Source of the DNA: Sphingomonas sp. NFR15
GTDB taxonomy: Bacteria > Pseudomonadota > Alphaproteobacteria > Sphingomonadales > Sphingomonadaceae
NCBI RefSeq assembly: GCF_900103265.1
Contig: NZ_FMWX01000001.1
Coordinates: 434,001 to 498,000, forward strand
Length of the DNA stretch: 64,000 bases
Reading direction: 5' to 3'
This document shows positions 9,107 to 18,444 of this stretch, one piece after another; the first letter of the stretch is position 1; each line of letters opens with the position of its first letter. Under the pieces are notes generated by a model, which saw only the letters and a list, made by a program, of their open reading frames with translations, was not told the DNA's origin and made no database searches. The position numbers and the translations under genes are program-made.

Positions 9107-11839
9107 TTATACCGCGCCGTGGCAGTGCTTGTACTTCAGCCCCGAACCGCACGGGCACGGCGCGTTGCGGCTGACGTTGCCGGCCCACTGCGCCGGGTCC
9201 TGGCCAATCTCATGCCCGTCCGGACGCGGGATCGACAAGGTCGGGATCGCGCTCGTCACCATGCCCGCGCCGTCGAAATCATAGGTGTCGTCCTCGCCCG
9301 TGAACGGATCGAAGTGCGTCGTGATGAAATCGGGCAGTTCGGGCAGTTCGGGCGGCGCCTGGAACTGGAACTCGGCATAAGCGATCGTGCGGGTCACTTC
9401 CTCGCGAATCATGTCGAGCATGCGCTGGAAGAGCTGGAAAGCCTCCTGCTTATATTCGTTGATCGGCGTCTTCTGCGCATAGGCACGAAGGTGGACGACC
9501 TGGCGCAGCGCCTCGACCGTGGCGAGATGCTCCTTCCAGTGATGGTCGAGGTTCTGGAGCAGGATCGACTTCTCGATCTGCACCCAAGTCTCGGGCGCGA
9601 GCGCTTCGGCCTTGGCGGCGACATGCGCGTCGGCGGCGGCACGGACCCGCTCCTCGACGATCTCGGGATCGATCGCTTCCTCCGCGAGCCACTCATCGAC
9701 GGGCGGCGCGATGTTGAGCTGCGACTGGAGCTTCTCCTTCATGCCGGCGATATCCCATTGTTCGGGATAGGTGCCGGGCGGGCACGCCTCGCCGACGATC
9801 GCGTTGACCGTCTCGTTGCGCATGTCCTCGACGACGTCGCCGACGGTCTCGGCATCCATGATGTCCGAGCGCTGCTCGTAGATCACCTTACGCTGGTCGT
9901 TCATCACGTCGTCATATTCGACGACCTGCTTGCGGATGTCGTAGTTGCGCGCCTCCACCTTCTTCTGCGCGGTCTCGATCGCCTTCGACAGCCACTTGGA
10001 GCCGATCGCCTCACCATCGCCGATGTTGGAGCGCATCATGCGCGCGAACAAAGTGTCCGGCCCGAAGATACGCAGCAGATCGTCGTCGAGACTGAGATAG
10101 AAGCGCGACAGGCCGGGATCACCCTGACGGCCCGAGCGGCCGCGAAGCTGGTTGTCGATACGGCGGCTCTCATGGCGCTCGGTGCCGAGCACGAACAGAC
10201 CGCCGGCATCGAGCACCGCCTGCTTCTCGGCGGCGATCTCCTGCTTGATGCGCGCCGCCTGCGCCTCATATTCGGGCGTGCCTTCGACGAGATCGGGATG
10301 CTCGTCCATCATGCGGAATTCGAGGTTGCCGCCGAGCTGAATGTCGGTGCCGCGACCCGCCATGTTGGTGGCGATCGTCACCGCGCCACGACGACCGGCC
10401 TGCGCCACGATATGCGCCTCCATCTCGTGGAAGCGCGCGTTGAGCACCTTGTGCGGCACCTGCTCCTGCACGAGAAATTCGCTCAGCAATTCGGACTTCT
10501 CGATCGAGACGGTGCCGACCAGCACGGGCTGGCCTTTTTCGGCGTGGACGCGGATCTTCTTGGCGATCGCCTGGAACTTGTCTTGCGTGTCCTTGTAGAA
10601 TTCGTCTTCCTCATCGACGCGCTTGACGGGCACGTTGGTCGGAATCGTCACCACGTTCATCTTGTAAATGTCGTAGAATTCGGCCGCCTCGGTTGCCGCC
10701 GTGCCGGTCATGCCCGCGAGCTTGGGGTACATGCGGAAATAGTTCTGGAAAGTGATCGAGGCCATCGTCTGGTTCTCGGGCTCGATATCGACACCCTCCT
10801 TGGCCTCGACCGCCTGATGCAGCCCATCCGACCAGCGCCGGCCGTCCATCATGCGCCCGGTGAACTCGTCGATGATGACGACCTTGCCGTCCTTGACGAT
10901 ATAATCGGTGTCGGCCTTGAACATCATGTTCGCGCGCAGCGACTGGTTGACGTGGTGGACGACCTGCGTGTTCTCGAAATCGTAGAGGTTGGCGCCTTCG
11001 AGCAGCCCGGCCGCCTCGAGCATCCGCTCGACCTTCTCGGTGCCGTCTTCGGTGAGGATGATCGTCTTCTGCTTCTCGTCCTTCTCGTAATCCTCAGCCG
11101 TGAGCTGCTTCACGACGAGATCGACGCTGCGGTACAGATCGGTCTTGTCGTCGGTCGGGCCGGAGATGATGAGCGGGGTACGCGCCTCGTCGATCAGCAC
11201 CGAATCGACCTCATCGACGATCGCCATGTTGAACGGCCGCTGCACCATCGAGCCGCGATCGTATTTCATGTTGTCGCGCAGATAATCGAAGCCGAATTCG
11301 TTGTTGGTGCCGTAGGTGATGTCCGACGCGTACGCATCGCGGCGCTGCTGATCGCTCAGGTTGGGGACGATCACGCCCGTCGTCAATCCGAGGAAGCTGT
11401 ACACCTGCGACATCCAGCCGGCGTCGCGCGCGGCGAGATAGTCGTTGACGGTGATGACATGGACGCCGGTGCCCGGCAGCGCGTTGAGATAGGTCGCGAG
11501 CGTCGCCACCAGCGTCTTGCCCTCGCCGGTCCGCATCTCGGCGATTTCGCCACGGTGAAGCACGATGCCGCCTATCATCTGCACATCGTAATGGCGCTGG
11601 CCGAGCGTGCGCTTGGCCGCCTCACGCACCGTCGCGAACGCTTCGGGCAGAATGCTGTCGAGGCTCTCGCCATTGCCCAGTCGCTCGCGGAACGCAACGG
11701 TCTGCGCGGCGAGTTGATCGTCCGACATGGCCGAGATCGTCGGCTCGAAGCCGTTGATCTTGTTGACGATCGAACCGAGCGATTTGACGTAGCGTTCGTT
11801 CGAGGAGCCGAACAGGGTTTTGGCAAGGCCGCCGAGCAT
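9107..11839 (-). CDS. secA: Preprotein translocase ATPase SecA
   Basis: The 910-residue motor drives secretory proteins through Sec[16 protein letters not shown] is the Walker A region, [18 protein letters not shown] the DEAD-box region, GTVSIEKSE and [14 protein letters not shown] belong to the second nucleotide-binding fold, and [11 protein letters not shown] is the conserved arginine-finger area. The C-terminus carries the zinc-binding SecB/lipid contact motif [17 protein letters not shown]. The open frame begins seven codons earlier at a TTG. ATG 11839 ([14 protein letters not shown]) fits the family and has AGGAC upstream. Confidence 0.97.
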   Translation of the reverse strand: MLGGLAKTLFGSSNERYVKSLGSIVNKINGFEPTISAMSDDQLAAQTVAFRERLGNGESLDSILPEAFATVREAAKRTLGQRHYDVQMIGGIVLHRGEIAEMRTGEGKTLVATLATYLNALPGTGVHVITVNDYLAARDAGWMSQVYSFLGLTTGVIVPNLSDQQRRDAYASDITYGTNNEFGFDYLRDNMKYDRGSMVQRPFNMAIVDEVDSVLIDEARTPLIISGPTDDKTDLYRSVDLVVKQLTAEDYEKDEKQKTIILTEDGTEKVERMLEAAGLLEGANLYDFENTQVVHHVNQSLRANMMFKADTDYIVKDGKVVIIDEFTGRMMDGRRWSDGLHQAVEAKEGVDIEPENQTMASITFQNYFRMYPKLAGMTGTAATEAAEFYDIYKMNVVTIPTNVPVKRVDEEDEFYKDTQDKFQAIAKKIRVHAEKGQPVLVGTVSIEKSELLSEFLVQEQVPHKVLNARFHEMEAHIVAQAGRRGAVTIATNMAGRGTDIQLGGNLEFRMMDEHPDLVEGTPEYEAQAARIKQEIAAEKQAVLDAGGLFVLGTERHESRRIDNQLRGRSGRQGDPGLSRFYLSLDDDLLRIFGPDTLFARMMRSNIGDGEAIGSKWLSKAIETAQKKVEARNYDIRKQVVEYDDVMNDQRKVIYEQRSDIMDAETVGDVVEDMRNETVNAIVGEACPPGTYPEQWDIAGMKEKLQSQLNIAPPVDEWLAEEAIDPEIVEERVRAAADAHVAAKAEALAPETWVQIEKSILLQNLDHHWKEHLATVEALRQVVHLRAYAQKTPINEYKQEAFQLFQRMLDMIREEVTRTIAYAEFQFQAPPELPELPDFITTHFDPFTGEDDTYDFDGAGMVTSAIPTLSIPRPDGHEIGQDPAQWAGNVSRNAPCPCGSGLKYKHCHGAV

Positions 11840-11951
11840 GAGGATGTCCTGTATGTTCAAGGGGATCGCGCACGGACCTCGGCCCGGCGGCGGTACTGTT
11901 GGGAGAATATGGTGACGCGCCGCGTGCGATGCGAGCGGGCGTTCGGTATCG

Positions 11952-12215
11952 CTATTCGCGGCGGCGCCCGGCGAAAAGCGGCACGGGCGCGCTCAGCGCG
12001 AACGCGCGCGTGACGATGCCGGCCAGCACCGCGCCGATCGCCGGCACGCGCTGCGCCTGCACGATCGCCGCGACCGGACGTGCGGCGACGGACGCGATGA
12101 CGCCAGCGCGCACGGAGACATGCTCGATCTGAACCTCGATCGCGGGCGCACGCGTGCCGGTGATGGCACCCGTCAGCGCCGACAGCGCGGCACAGAGGAA
12201 AAGCACGAACTCCAT
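11952..12215 (-). CDS. Small hydrophobic protein of unknown function
   Basis: This is an 87-residue frame starting at ATG 12215 ([20 protein letters not shown]). It has an N-terminal hydrophobic segment that could be a signal or membrane anchor and a second hydrophobic stretch ([20 protein letters not shown]). No domain is recognised. It lies between the TonB-C-like gene and secA on the same strand and is the only frame filling that gap. Its composition is compatible with coding, but high-GC DNA readily gives such frames, so the call is moderate. If real, it is an inner-membrane or exported protein. Confidence 0.5.
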   Translation of the reverse strand: MEFVLFLCAALSALTGAITGTRAPAIEVQIEHVSVRAGVIASVAARPVAAIVQAQRVPAIGAVLAGIVTRAFALSAPVPLFAGRRRE

Positions 12216-12268
12216 AGTCGAACGCGGCTGTAATGCGCTTCGTCGCATGCGTCCAGCCGAGTGCGTGT

Positions 12269-12877
12269 TTATGGATCGATGGTGATGGTGCTGGACTGTT
12301 TGTAAACTGCGGTCGAACCAACCTTGCGGCCATCACGAACGTAGCCGCGACCCACTCGTACCCCAGGTTTGAAGGTCAAGCAGGGATCGGGCGCAACGCC
12401 AGTCTTTGCGATGGTGCGGCACGAGACGCCCATACCCTCCTCATCCGCGACGATTTGAACCTCGACGGTACTCTGCAAGGGCGCGGTCTTGGCATCGAGA
12501 GGCGGTATATCGTCGGGCAGAATCCATTTCACCGGCAGCTTATAGATCGACGTGACCGGCTTGCCGCGGCGATCCGTCGCCGGGTTGAACGCCGCATGTG
12601 CGAGCGCGATATCACACGTCGCTTTGTCCAGACTGGTCGTCCCGCTCGAGACATCGATCGTACATCCAGTTGCCTGGCCGGTCAGATCGACGCTGATCGC
12701 CGCCACGACGCGACCCTGCCGCAGGCTGCGCAGAGCGTCCAATGGATATTGGTCCGGGCCAAACCACTCGGCGGGATTGCCCAGAATAATTGCGGGCATC
12801 TCATGACGCGCAGCCTGCGCGTGCGCCGCGCCCGACGAAACCATAAGCCCCAGCCCCGCCATCAACCAACCGCGCAT
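12269..12877 (-). CDS. Exported TonB C-terminal-domain-like protein
   Basis: The protein has about 202 residues with a signal peptide (WLMAGLGLMVSSGAAHAQ). The segment YPLDALRSLRQGRVVAAISVDLTGQATGC followed by LDKATCDIALAHAAFNPATD has the pattern of the TonB C-terminal fold (strand, variable loop, then aromatic plus PA/Pxx near the end). Unlike TonB it lacks a proline-rich linker and a clear N-terminal anchor, so it is probably a secreted periplasmic relative, not an energy transducer. The start at 12877 is preferred over 12889 because GGGGCGGG precedes it. The function is unknown. Confidence 0.7.
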   Translation of the reverse strand: MRGWLMAGLGLMVSSGAAHAQAARHEMPAIILGNPAEWFGPDQYPLDALRSLRQGRVVAAISVDLTGQATGCTIDVSSGTTSLDKATCDIALAHAAFNPATDRRGKPVTSIYKLPVKWILPDDIPPLDAKTAPLQSTVEVQIVADEEGMGVSCRTIAKTGVAPDPCLTFKPGVRVGRGYVRDGRKVGSTAVYKQSSTITIDP

Positions 12878-12932
12878 AGCCCGCCCCATTTTCGCGAAGC
12901 GCCGATGCGCGGATCAAACCTGAACGCCCCCG

Positions 12933-14849
12933 TCAGGCCGCGCGGAGCGACGCCGCGCTATCCTGCTCGCCCGGCTGATCGGCTGTCAAGCTCGCCAGCC
13001 GCTTTTCGCTCAGCCATGCCATCACCGGCGCGCACAGGAAGCGGATACCGGAGGCGGCGGCAGCCATCGCCACCAGCAGGCCGACATCGTCGGTGTCACT
13101 CTTGCGCAGTGCCAGCGCGGCAACGATCAGGACGATGTGCGCGAGGCCGATCAGCGTCTCGGGCAACGTCTCCTTCAGCGCGCGCAAGCCGGCGGCCTTG
13201 CCCTGGAACTTGGGCGTGCGCCGCCAGCCGAGCGGGCGCGGCGACAGGCCGGCGATACCGCCGAGCATCTGGATCCAGGTGAGCGAGTTGCGGGCGATCT
13301 CGCCCAGCACCATGTCGCGGATGCTGTGGCAATCGCTCAGCCGGTAGCGGAACCAGGTGCTCGCCAGCGTACCGACCAGCGCCAGCCAGGCGGCGACCCA
13401 GAATGGCGTCGGCAGGTTGAGGGTCGGCACCTCGCCGAGCGCGATCAGCGTGACGCTGACGATAGCGCTGCCGAAACCGAACACCGTGCCGAACACGCCG
13501 AGCAGCGGCTCGACTCCGCGCTGAAGTTCGAGCAGCTTCGACCACCAGTTGATCTGTGGCGAACCACCCCAACGGATCGGCAGATACAGTCGCCAATGGC
13601 GCACGAGTTGCTGCACCGGCCCCGCGATCCAGCGGAAACGCTGCTTCTTGTAATCCTCGAACGTCTCCGGGATCAGCCCGCGCCCGAAGGTTTCGCGCAA
13701 GTAGATGCCGTCATAGCCGAGCGCGCGAATTCGCACCGACACTTCCGAATCCTCGGTGAGGCACCATTCCGCCCACAGCCCGGCATCGATCAGCGCCTGC
13801 TTGCGGATGATGCACATCGTCCCGATCGTGATCGCCGAATTATACTCGCTGAGCCCGGCCATCTCGATCTTGTTGTTGGGCATATACTCCCAATAACAGG
13901 CGGTCAGATAGGCGCTGTCCTCATGCTCGCGATAATCATGCGGGGTCTGGACATAACCGATCTTTGGGTTCTCGAAAAAGGCAGCGAGGCGCGACAGGAA
14001 ATCGGGGGTCGAGAAATAATCCGCGTCGATCACCGCGATCAGCTCGGCGTCGGGCGACACGAAGCCGCCCTTCATTAGATAGTTGAGCGCGCCCGCCTTG
14101 GCGCCGTCGAGCGGCGCGACGTGGAAGAACTGGAAGCGGTTGTCGCTGCGCCCGGCGTTGAGCTTGGCGCAATATTCCTGCACCGGCATCCACAGCGCCG
14201 GATCCTTGGTGTTGTTGTCGATGACGAGGATCTCGTAATCGGGATAGTCGAGCGCGGCGAGCGCATCGATCGTCGCGATCACCACCTCGGGCGGCTCGGC
14301 ATAGCAGGGCAGATGGATCGACACCTTCGGCGCGCGGCGCGGGTGGAGCGGATCGGCCGGTTCGACCGGGCGCTGCCATTCGCGATGCGTCATCAACGCC
14401 TGCCGCGACAGCGCGACCGCGAACGAGACGAGCAGCCACACCGCCGAGAACACGCTGGCGATCACCGCGAGCACCATCATCCACGTCGGCATATGGCCTT
14501 CGGCGAGCAGCCGCAGCGTCCAGGCGGTGCCGACGATCCAGCCGAGCGGCAGCATCGCTAGCTGTTGCGCGCCCGCCATCGTCAGACGCGGCAGCCCGAA
14601 GCGCAGCCCGAGCGTAACGAGCGTCGCGACCCCGGTAACGAGCACCGATCCCGCGATCACGCCGGTGGCGAGGCTGGCGACCACGCCGCATGCCACCATC
14701 GACAAGGCGAGTTCGGCGGGTTCACGCTGGAGATCGATCTTGACGACGAAGGGGCGATGGATGGTCATGACCATCAGGATCACCGTACTCACGCTCATCG
14801 CCGCAAGAAAGACGAGGCCGGGATCAAGAATCTCGCGTGTGATCGACAT
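12933..14849 (-). CDS. Membrane-bound family 2 glycosyltransferase
   Basis: The 638-residue protein has several N-terminal membrane segments (about residues 10-30, 50-85 and 97-145), a cytosolic GT2 domain and C-terminal membrane segments. The catalytic residues of processive beta-glycosyltransferases are all visible: DNN at 211, DAD at 275-277, TED at 365-367 and QRFRW at 403-407. This resembles cellulose synthase-like and beta-glucan synthase-like enzymes that extrude a polymer while making it. There is no PilZ domain and no bcsB/bcsC neighbour, so cellulose is not indicated. The polymer is unknown. The gene is divergent from argJ. Confidence 0.88.
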   Translation of the reverse strand: MSITREILDPGLVFLAAMSVSTVILMVMTIHRPFVVKIDLQREPAELALSMVACGVVASLATGVIAGSVLVTGVATLVTLGLRFGLPRLTMAGAQQLAMLPLGWIVGTAWTLRLLAEGHMPTWMMVLAVIASVFSAVWLLVSFAVALSRQALMTHREWQRPVEPADPLHPRRAPKVSIHLPCYAEPPEVVIATIDALAALDYPDYEILVIDNNTKDPALWMPVQEYCAKLNAGRSDNRFQFFHVAPLDGAKAGALNYLMKGGFVSPDAELIAVIDADYFSTPDFLSRLAAFFENPKIGYVQTPHDYREHEDSAYLTACYWEYMPNNKIEMAGLSEYNSAITIGTMCIIRKQALIDAGLWAEWCLTEDSEVSVRIRALGYDGIYLRETFGRGLIPETFEDYKKQRFRWIAGPVQQLVRHWRLYLPIRWGGSPQINWWSKLLELQRGVEPLLGVFGTVFGFGSAIVSVTLIALGEVPTLNLPTPFWVAAWLALVGTLASTWFRYRLSDCHSIRDMVLGEIARNSLTWIQMLGGIAGLSPRPLGWRRTPKFQGKAAGLRALKETLPETLIGLAHIVLIVAALALRKSDTDDVGLLVAMAAAASGIRFLCAPVMAWLSEKRLASLTADQPGEQDSAASLRAA

Positions 14850-14946
14850 TGGCAGGCTGTGCTCCGATTGGCATCAGATGCGGGTCTGCGGTCTATGCCT
14901 TGTCAGAACCCCCGTTCACGTCCGATACGATTGATCCCATGTAGTA

Positions 14947-14959
14947 GTTCCATTGGAAC
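14947..14959. promoter_or_regulatory. 13-bp palindrome in the divergent glycosyltransferase-argJ interval
   Basis: GTTCCATTGGAAC is a perfect inverted repeat with 6-bp arms around one T. It lies about 100 bases from each start in the 199-base divergent interval 14850-15048. It could be an operator. It does not match the alphaproteobacterial LexA box, which is a direct repeat. Confidence 0.25.
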
Positions 14960-15048
14960 GATATGGAAACGTCTTTGGTCGGCTTCGCCAAACGATCCGT
15001 CGCGTGCGGGGTCTTGCCTTGGCCGGCGCGCGATCTAAGGGCGGAGGC

Positions 15049-16278
15049 ATGACTTATGCCCGCTCGCCGCTCGCGCCCGCCGCATTCCCCGCCCTCCCCG
15101 ACGTCGCCGGTGTCACCGCGCACGTGGCGCGCGCGGGCTATAAGAGCTGGGACCGCTGCGACCTGACCTTCGTCGCGCTCGACCCCGGCACGGTCGTGGC
15201 GGGGGTGACGACGCAGAGCCGCTGCCCCTCGCCCGAGGTCGAATGGTGCCGCAAGGCGCTGACGCTGGGCGCGGCGCGCGCGCTGGTCGTCAACGCCGGC
15301 AACGCCAATGCCTTCACCGGCAATCGCGGCCGCGCGGCGGTCGAGGCGATCGCCGCGCGCGCGGCGGGGCGGCTCGGCTGTCTGCCCTCCGACGTCTTCG
15401 TGGCATCGACCGGGGTGATCGGCGTGCCGCTGCCGACCGACAAGGCCGAGGCCGGGATCGACGCCGCATTGGCCGCGCCCGCCTGCACCTGGGAAGACGC
15501 GGCGGCGGCGATCAGCACCACCGACACCTTCACCAAGGGCGCGGTGACGACCGCGATCGTCGATAACCGCACGGTGACATTGGTCGGGATCATCAAGGGA
15601 TCGGGGATGATCGCGCCGGACATGGCGACGATGCTCGGCTTCATCTTCACCGATGCGGCGGTCGAACCGGGGTTCCTTCAGGCGGCGCTCGCCGAGGCGA
15701 ATCGGACCAGCTTCTCGTGCATCACCGTCGATAGCGACACCTCGACCAGCGACACCGTGCTGGCGTTCGCGACCGGCCAGGCGGGCAATGCGCCGCTCAC
15801 CGCCTCCGAGGATGATGGCGCGGACGCGTTCCGCGCCGCGCTCTCGGACCTGTGCCTGCAGCTCGCGCATCTGGTGGTGCGCGATGGCGAGGGCGCCACC
15901 AAGTTCATCGAGATCGCCGTGACCGGCGCCGAGAGCGACCGCAGCGCGCACCGTGTCGCTCTATCGATCGCCAATTCGCCGCTGGTGAAGACCGCGATCG
16001 CGGGCGAGGACGCCAATTGGGGTCGCGTGGTAATGGCGGTGGGCAAGGCCGGCGAACCGGCCGAGCGCGACCTGCTCTCGATCCGCTTCGGCGACACTCA
16101 GGTCGCGACCGGCGGCCTGGCGGTTGAGGGCTATGACGAGGCCCCGGTGGCGGCGCATCTCAAAGGCAGCGAGATCGAGATCGGGGTCGACCTCGGTCTC
16201 GGCGAGGGTCGTGCGACGGTATGGACGTGCGACCTGACGCATGGCTACATCTCGATCAACGCCGATTACCGGAGCTGA
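15049..16278 (+). CDS. argJ: Bifunctional ornithine acetyltransferase/N-acetylglutamate synthase
   Basis: The 409-residue protein matches ArgJ, which recycles the acetyl group between acetylornithine and glutamate in arginine synthesis. The proenzyme cuts itself into two chains before a threonine. The cleavage motif is visible as MIAPDMATMLGF, with Thr194 as the new N-terminal nucleophile. TGVIGVPLP near 121 and NSPLVKTAIAGEDANWGR near 320 are family signatures. The frame is open 32 codons upstream, but ATG 15049 (MTYARSPLAP) starts the recognisable protein. The GST-like gene follows three bases after the stop. Confidence 0.96.
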   Translation: MTYARSPLAPAAFPALPDVAGVTAHVARAGYKSWDRCDLTFVALDPGTVVAGVTTQSRCPSPEVEWCRKALTLGAARALVVNAGNANAFTGNRGRAAVEAIAARAAGRLGCLPSDVFVASTGVIGVPLPTDKAEAGIDAALAAPACTWEDAAAAISTTDTFTKGAVTTAIVDNRTVTLVGIIKGSGMIAPDMATMLGFIFTDAAVEPGFLQAALAEANRTSFSCITVDSDTSTSDTVLAFATGQAGNAPLTASEDDGADAFRAALSDLCLQLAHLVVRDGEGATKFIEIAVTGAESDRSAHRVALSIANSPLVKTAIAGEDANWGRVVMAVGKAGEPAERDLLSIRFGDTQVATGGLAVEGYDEAPVAAHLKGSEIEIGVDLGLGEGRATVWTCDLTHGYISINADYRS

Positions 16279-16281
16279 CCC

Positions 16282-16890
16282 GTGCTGACGCTCTGGGGCC
16301 GGCTCAACTCGCACAATGTCAAAAAGGTCGCCTGGCTCGCCGAGGAGATCGGGCTGCCGTACGTTCGGCATGATGTGGGCGGCGCGTTCGGCATGTCGGC
16401 TGAATATCTGGCGCTCAACCCCAATGCGCTCATCCCGACGGTCGAAGACGACGGGGTGGTGCTGTGGGAATCGAACACGATTCTGCGCTATCTCGCCGCC
16501 AAATACGCGCCGTCGCTATGGCCCGCCGATCCGGCGTTGCGGGCGGTCGGGGATCGCTGGATGGACTGGCAATTCGGCTATGCCGATGCGCAGCGGGGCG
16601 CGTTCGTCCATCTCGTCCGGCGATCGTCCGAGTCGCGCGACGCGACGGTGATCGCGCGCTCGGCCGAGGCCTGCGCGGCGCAGATGGCGGTTCTGGAGCG
16701 GTATCTCGGGGAGACGCCGTGGCTGTCCGGCACGGCGTTCGGGATCGGCGACATTCCGATGGGGGTGTATGCGCACACCTGGTTCACACTCGACATCGGG
16801 CGGCCGGAGTTGCCGTATGTGCGGGCCTGGTATGAGAAGCTTGTGACGCGCCCGGGGTTTGCCAGTCAGGTGATGATCCCGCTGACATAA
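16282..16890 (+). CDS. Glutathione S-transferase family protein
   Basis: The 202-residue protein starts with GTG three bases after argJ, so the two are probably one transcript. The N-terminal thioredoxin-like domain (MLTLWGRLNSHNVKKVAWLAEE) carries the VEDDGVVLWESNTILRYLA segment that contacts glutathione, with an S/N pair at the usual catalytic position. A helical C-terminal domain follows, with the N-capping motif FGIGDIPMGVYAH. The family conjugates glutathione to electrophiles or acts as an isomerase or peroxidase. The substrate cannot be told from the sequence. Confidence 0.9.
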   Translation: MLTLWGRLNSHNVKKVAWLAEEIGLPYVRHDVGGAFGMSAEYLALNPNALIPTVEDDGVVLWESNTILRYLAAKYAPSLWPADPALRAVGDRWMDWQFGYADAQRGAFVHLVRRSSESRDATVIARSAEACAAQMAVLERYLGETPWLSGTAFGIGDIPMGVYAHTWFTLDIGRPELPYVRAWYEKLVTRPGFASQVMIPLT

Positions 16891-16907
16891 GGGTAGCCAC
16901 GACAAAC

Positions 16908-16991
16908 CCCGTTCGTGCGGAGCGTGTCGAAGCGCGTGGCCCGGGGCGAGGTGCTTTGGGCATGCACTTCGACAAGCTTAGTGCGAACGGG
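16908..16991. repeat. Inverted repeat, family B (CCCGTTCG...CGAACGGG)
   Basis: The left arm CCCGTTCGTGCGGAGCGTGT continues into CGAAG. The right arm, ending at 16991, is its imperfect reverse complement. Copies occur at 17037-17106, 38634-38706, 45330-45502, 50757-50836 and 50924-50983. It sits between the converging GST and atpF genes. Confidence 0.75.
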
Positions 16992-17036
16992 TTTGTTTGT
17001 TAGCGGTCGCCGGAGCACAAAGGCACCAGCCCAAAC

Positions 17037-17106
17037 CGTTCGTGTCGAGCGAAATCGAGACACCTGCGGTCCGGGCCTGTCCCTCGACGACGATCGGGAC
17101 GAACGG
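17037..17106. repeat. Second family B repeat, adjacent copy
   Basis: CCGTTCGTGTCGAGCGAAAT and the terminal GACGAACGGT form imperfect inverted arms of the same family as 16908-16991. The two copies together fill almost the whole 227-base gap between GST and atpF. Confidence 0.65.
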
Positions 17107-17117
17107 TGCAGGATGGC

Positions 17118-17669
17118 TTAGTTCAGCCGTCCAAGCCCAGCGATGGTGCGATCCACCAGCGCCCGGTCGGCATCGGCGCCATGCTGCTCCGCGAGGATGG
17201 TCGCGGCGGCGCGCGTCGCCGCATCGGCGGCGATCGCGCGGACTTCGGCGATGGCGGTGCGTTCCGCGGCGGCGATCTTGTCTTCGGCCATCTGCTGTCG
17301 GCGCTTGACGAGATCCGCGGCGTCGGCTTCCCCCTTGGCGAGCATCGCCTTGGCTTCGGCCTCCGCATGCGCGACGATCGCGGCGGCATCGCCCGCGCTC
17401 GCGGCGTTGCGCGCCTTGGCCTGCGCGAGCGCTGCCTCGGCTTCCGCGCGCAGCTTCGAGGCTTCCTCAAGCTGCGTCTTGATCGTCGCGATGCGCGCGT
17501 CGAGCATACCCGCGATCATCTTCGGCACCTTGGCGGCGATGATGATGCCGATCACGACGAGCATCGACAAAGCGACGAACATCGGGGGGGTGATGCCCAT
17601 GAACGCGAGCTCATGGTGGAGTTCAACGGTGCCGGTGCGAGCCGTCATGGTGGGGTGCCCTTCAGCCAT
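17118..17669 (-). CDS. atpF: ATP synthase F0 subunit b
   Basis: The 183-residue protein has a single membrane helix (PPMFVALSMLVVIGIIIAAK, about residues 29-47) followed by a long charged, Ala-rich coiled coil (KTQLEEASKLRAEAEAALAQ and onward). This is the layout of the peripheral-stalk b subunit joining F0 to F1. It is the second of two b-type subunits, and its start overlaps the end of the b' gene by eight bases. ATG 17648 (MTARTG) is an alternative start. It is the last gene of the F0 operon. No F1 genes follow. Confidence 0.92.
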   Translation of the reverse strand: MAEGHPTMTARTGTVELHHELAFMGITPPMFVALSMLVVIGIIIAAKVPKMIAGMLDARIATIKTQLEEASKLRAEAEAALAQAKARNAASAGDAAAIVAHAEAEAKAMLAKGEADAADLVKRRQQMAEDKIAAAERTAIAEVRAIAADAATRAAATILAEQHGADADRALVDRTIAGLGRLN

Positions 17670-18156
17670 GCGCCAGTTCCGCCTTCACCTGCTGTTCGAT
17701 CCGCGCGCGATCGACGGTGACGCCGGACAGTTTGGCGAGGATCGATTCAACCGCTTCAACCGTCGCGGTTTCAATCTCGGACACGGCGGTCTGCTTGGCC
17801 GAGGCAACCGCTTGGGTCGCCTCCGCCAGCCGTGTCGCCGCCGCCGCGTCGCCCGCCTTCAGCGCAGTCTCGGCCTGAGCGGTCGCGCTCGCCTTCGCTT
17901 CAGCGACCGCCTTGGACGCTTGCGCACGGGCGGTATCGAGGCCCGCCTGATAGCGTTCCTCGTCGGCGCGCGCGGTGTCCCGCGCGGCCGCCGCCGCGGC
18001 GATGTCCCCCGAGATGCGCGCGTCACGATCGTCGATCGTGCGCTCGATCTTGGGGACCATCGCCTTGCCGATCCCGAAATAGATCAGCGCGAATACGATC
18101 GCGAGCCAGAAAAGCTGCGAGGCGTAGATCTCGCTGATCTGGGATAGCTGCGGCAT
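17662..18156 (-). CDS. atpF': ATP synthase F0 subunit b'
   Basis: The 164-residue protein starts MPQLSQISEIYASQLFWLAI, the characteristic N-terminus of the alphaproteobacterial b' subunit. It has one membrane helix (FWLAIVFALIYFGIG) and then an Ala/Glu/Arg-rich coiled coil. Together with b it forms a heterodimeric peripheral stalk, as in photosynthetic bacteria and other alphaproteobacteria. It follows atpE at 16 bases and overlaps atpF. Confidence 0.93.
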   Translation of the reverse strand: MPQLSQISEIYASQLFWLAIVFALIYFGIGKAMVPKIERTIDDRDARISGDIAAAAAARDTARADEERYQAGLDTARAQASKAVAEAKASATAQAETALKAGDAAAATRLAEATQAVASAKQTAVSEIETATVEAVESILAKLSGVTVDRARIEQQVKAELAHG

Positions 18157-18172
18157 CTCGGTGTCTCTTCGC

Positions 18173-18403
18173 TTACTTGACGACGAAGAGGATGAGGATC
18201 GCGACGACGAACGCGATCAGGCCGAGCAGTTCCGACGCGGCGAAGCCGATGAACAGACGGCCCTGCTGGCCATCAGCCGCGCCCGGATTGCGCAGCGCGC
18301 CTTCGAGGAACGAGCCGAACACGTTGCCCACGCCAAGCGCGGCGAGGCCGACGCCGATCGCTGCGAGGCCGGCACCGATGTACATTGCGCCAAGATCAGT
18401 CAT
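18173..18403 (-). CDS. atpE: ATP synthase F0 subunit c
   Basis: The 76-residue protein is a two-helix hairpin. The first helix is glycine-rich (GAGLAAIGVGLAALGVGNVFG), the polar loop is RNPGAADGQQ, and the second helix contains the proton-carrying Glu58 in FAASELLGL. A ring of such subunits rotates as protons pass through subunit a. Residues around the carboxylate look like a proton type, not a sodium type, but this is inference. It lies between atpB and the b' gene. Confidence 0.97.
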   Translation of the reverse strand: MTDLGAMYIGAGLAAIGVGLAALGVGNVFGSFLEGALRNPGAADGQQGRLFIGFAASELLGLIAFVVAILILFVVK

Positions 18404-18444
18404 GGTAAACTCCCTGAGAAATACGATAGGTCAATGATACGGAC

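Noticed and set aside
9119..12013. Plus-strand open frame of 964 codons
   Set aside because: It is antisense to secA over nearly its whole length. The opposite strand has perfect SecA motifs; the long frame follows from GC-rich codon use.
12933..14849. Cellulose synthase BcsA
   Set aside because: It has the GT2 motifs but no PilZ domain and no bcsB, bcsC or bcsZ nearby.
14947..14959. LexA/SOS box
   Set aside because: The alphaproteobacterial LexA site is a direct repeat GTTC-N7-GTTC; this is an inverted repeat with a different spacing.
16908..17106. Possible CRISPR array
   Set aside because: The repeats are inverted, unequal in length and only two copies; there are no regular spacers or cas genes.
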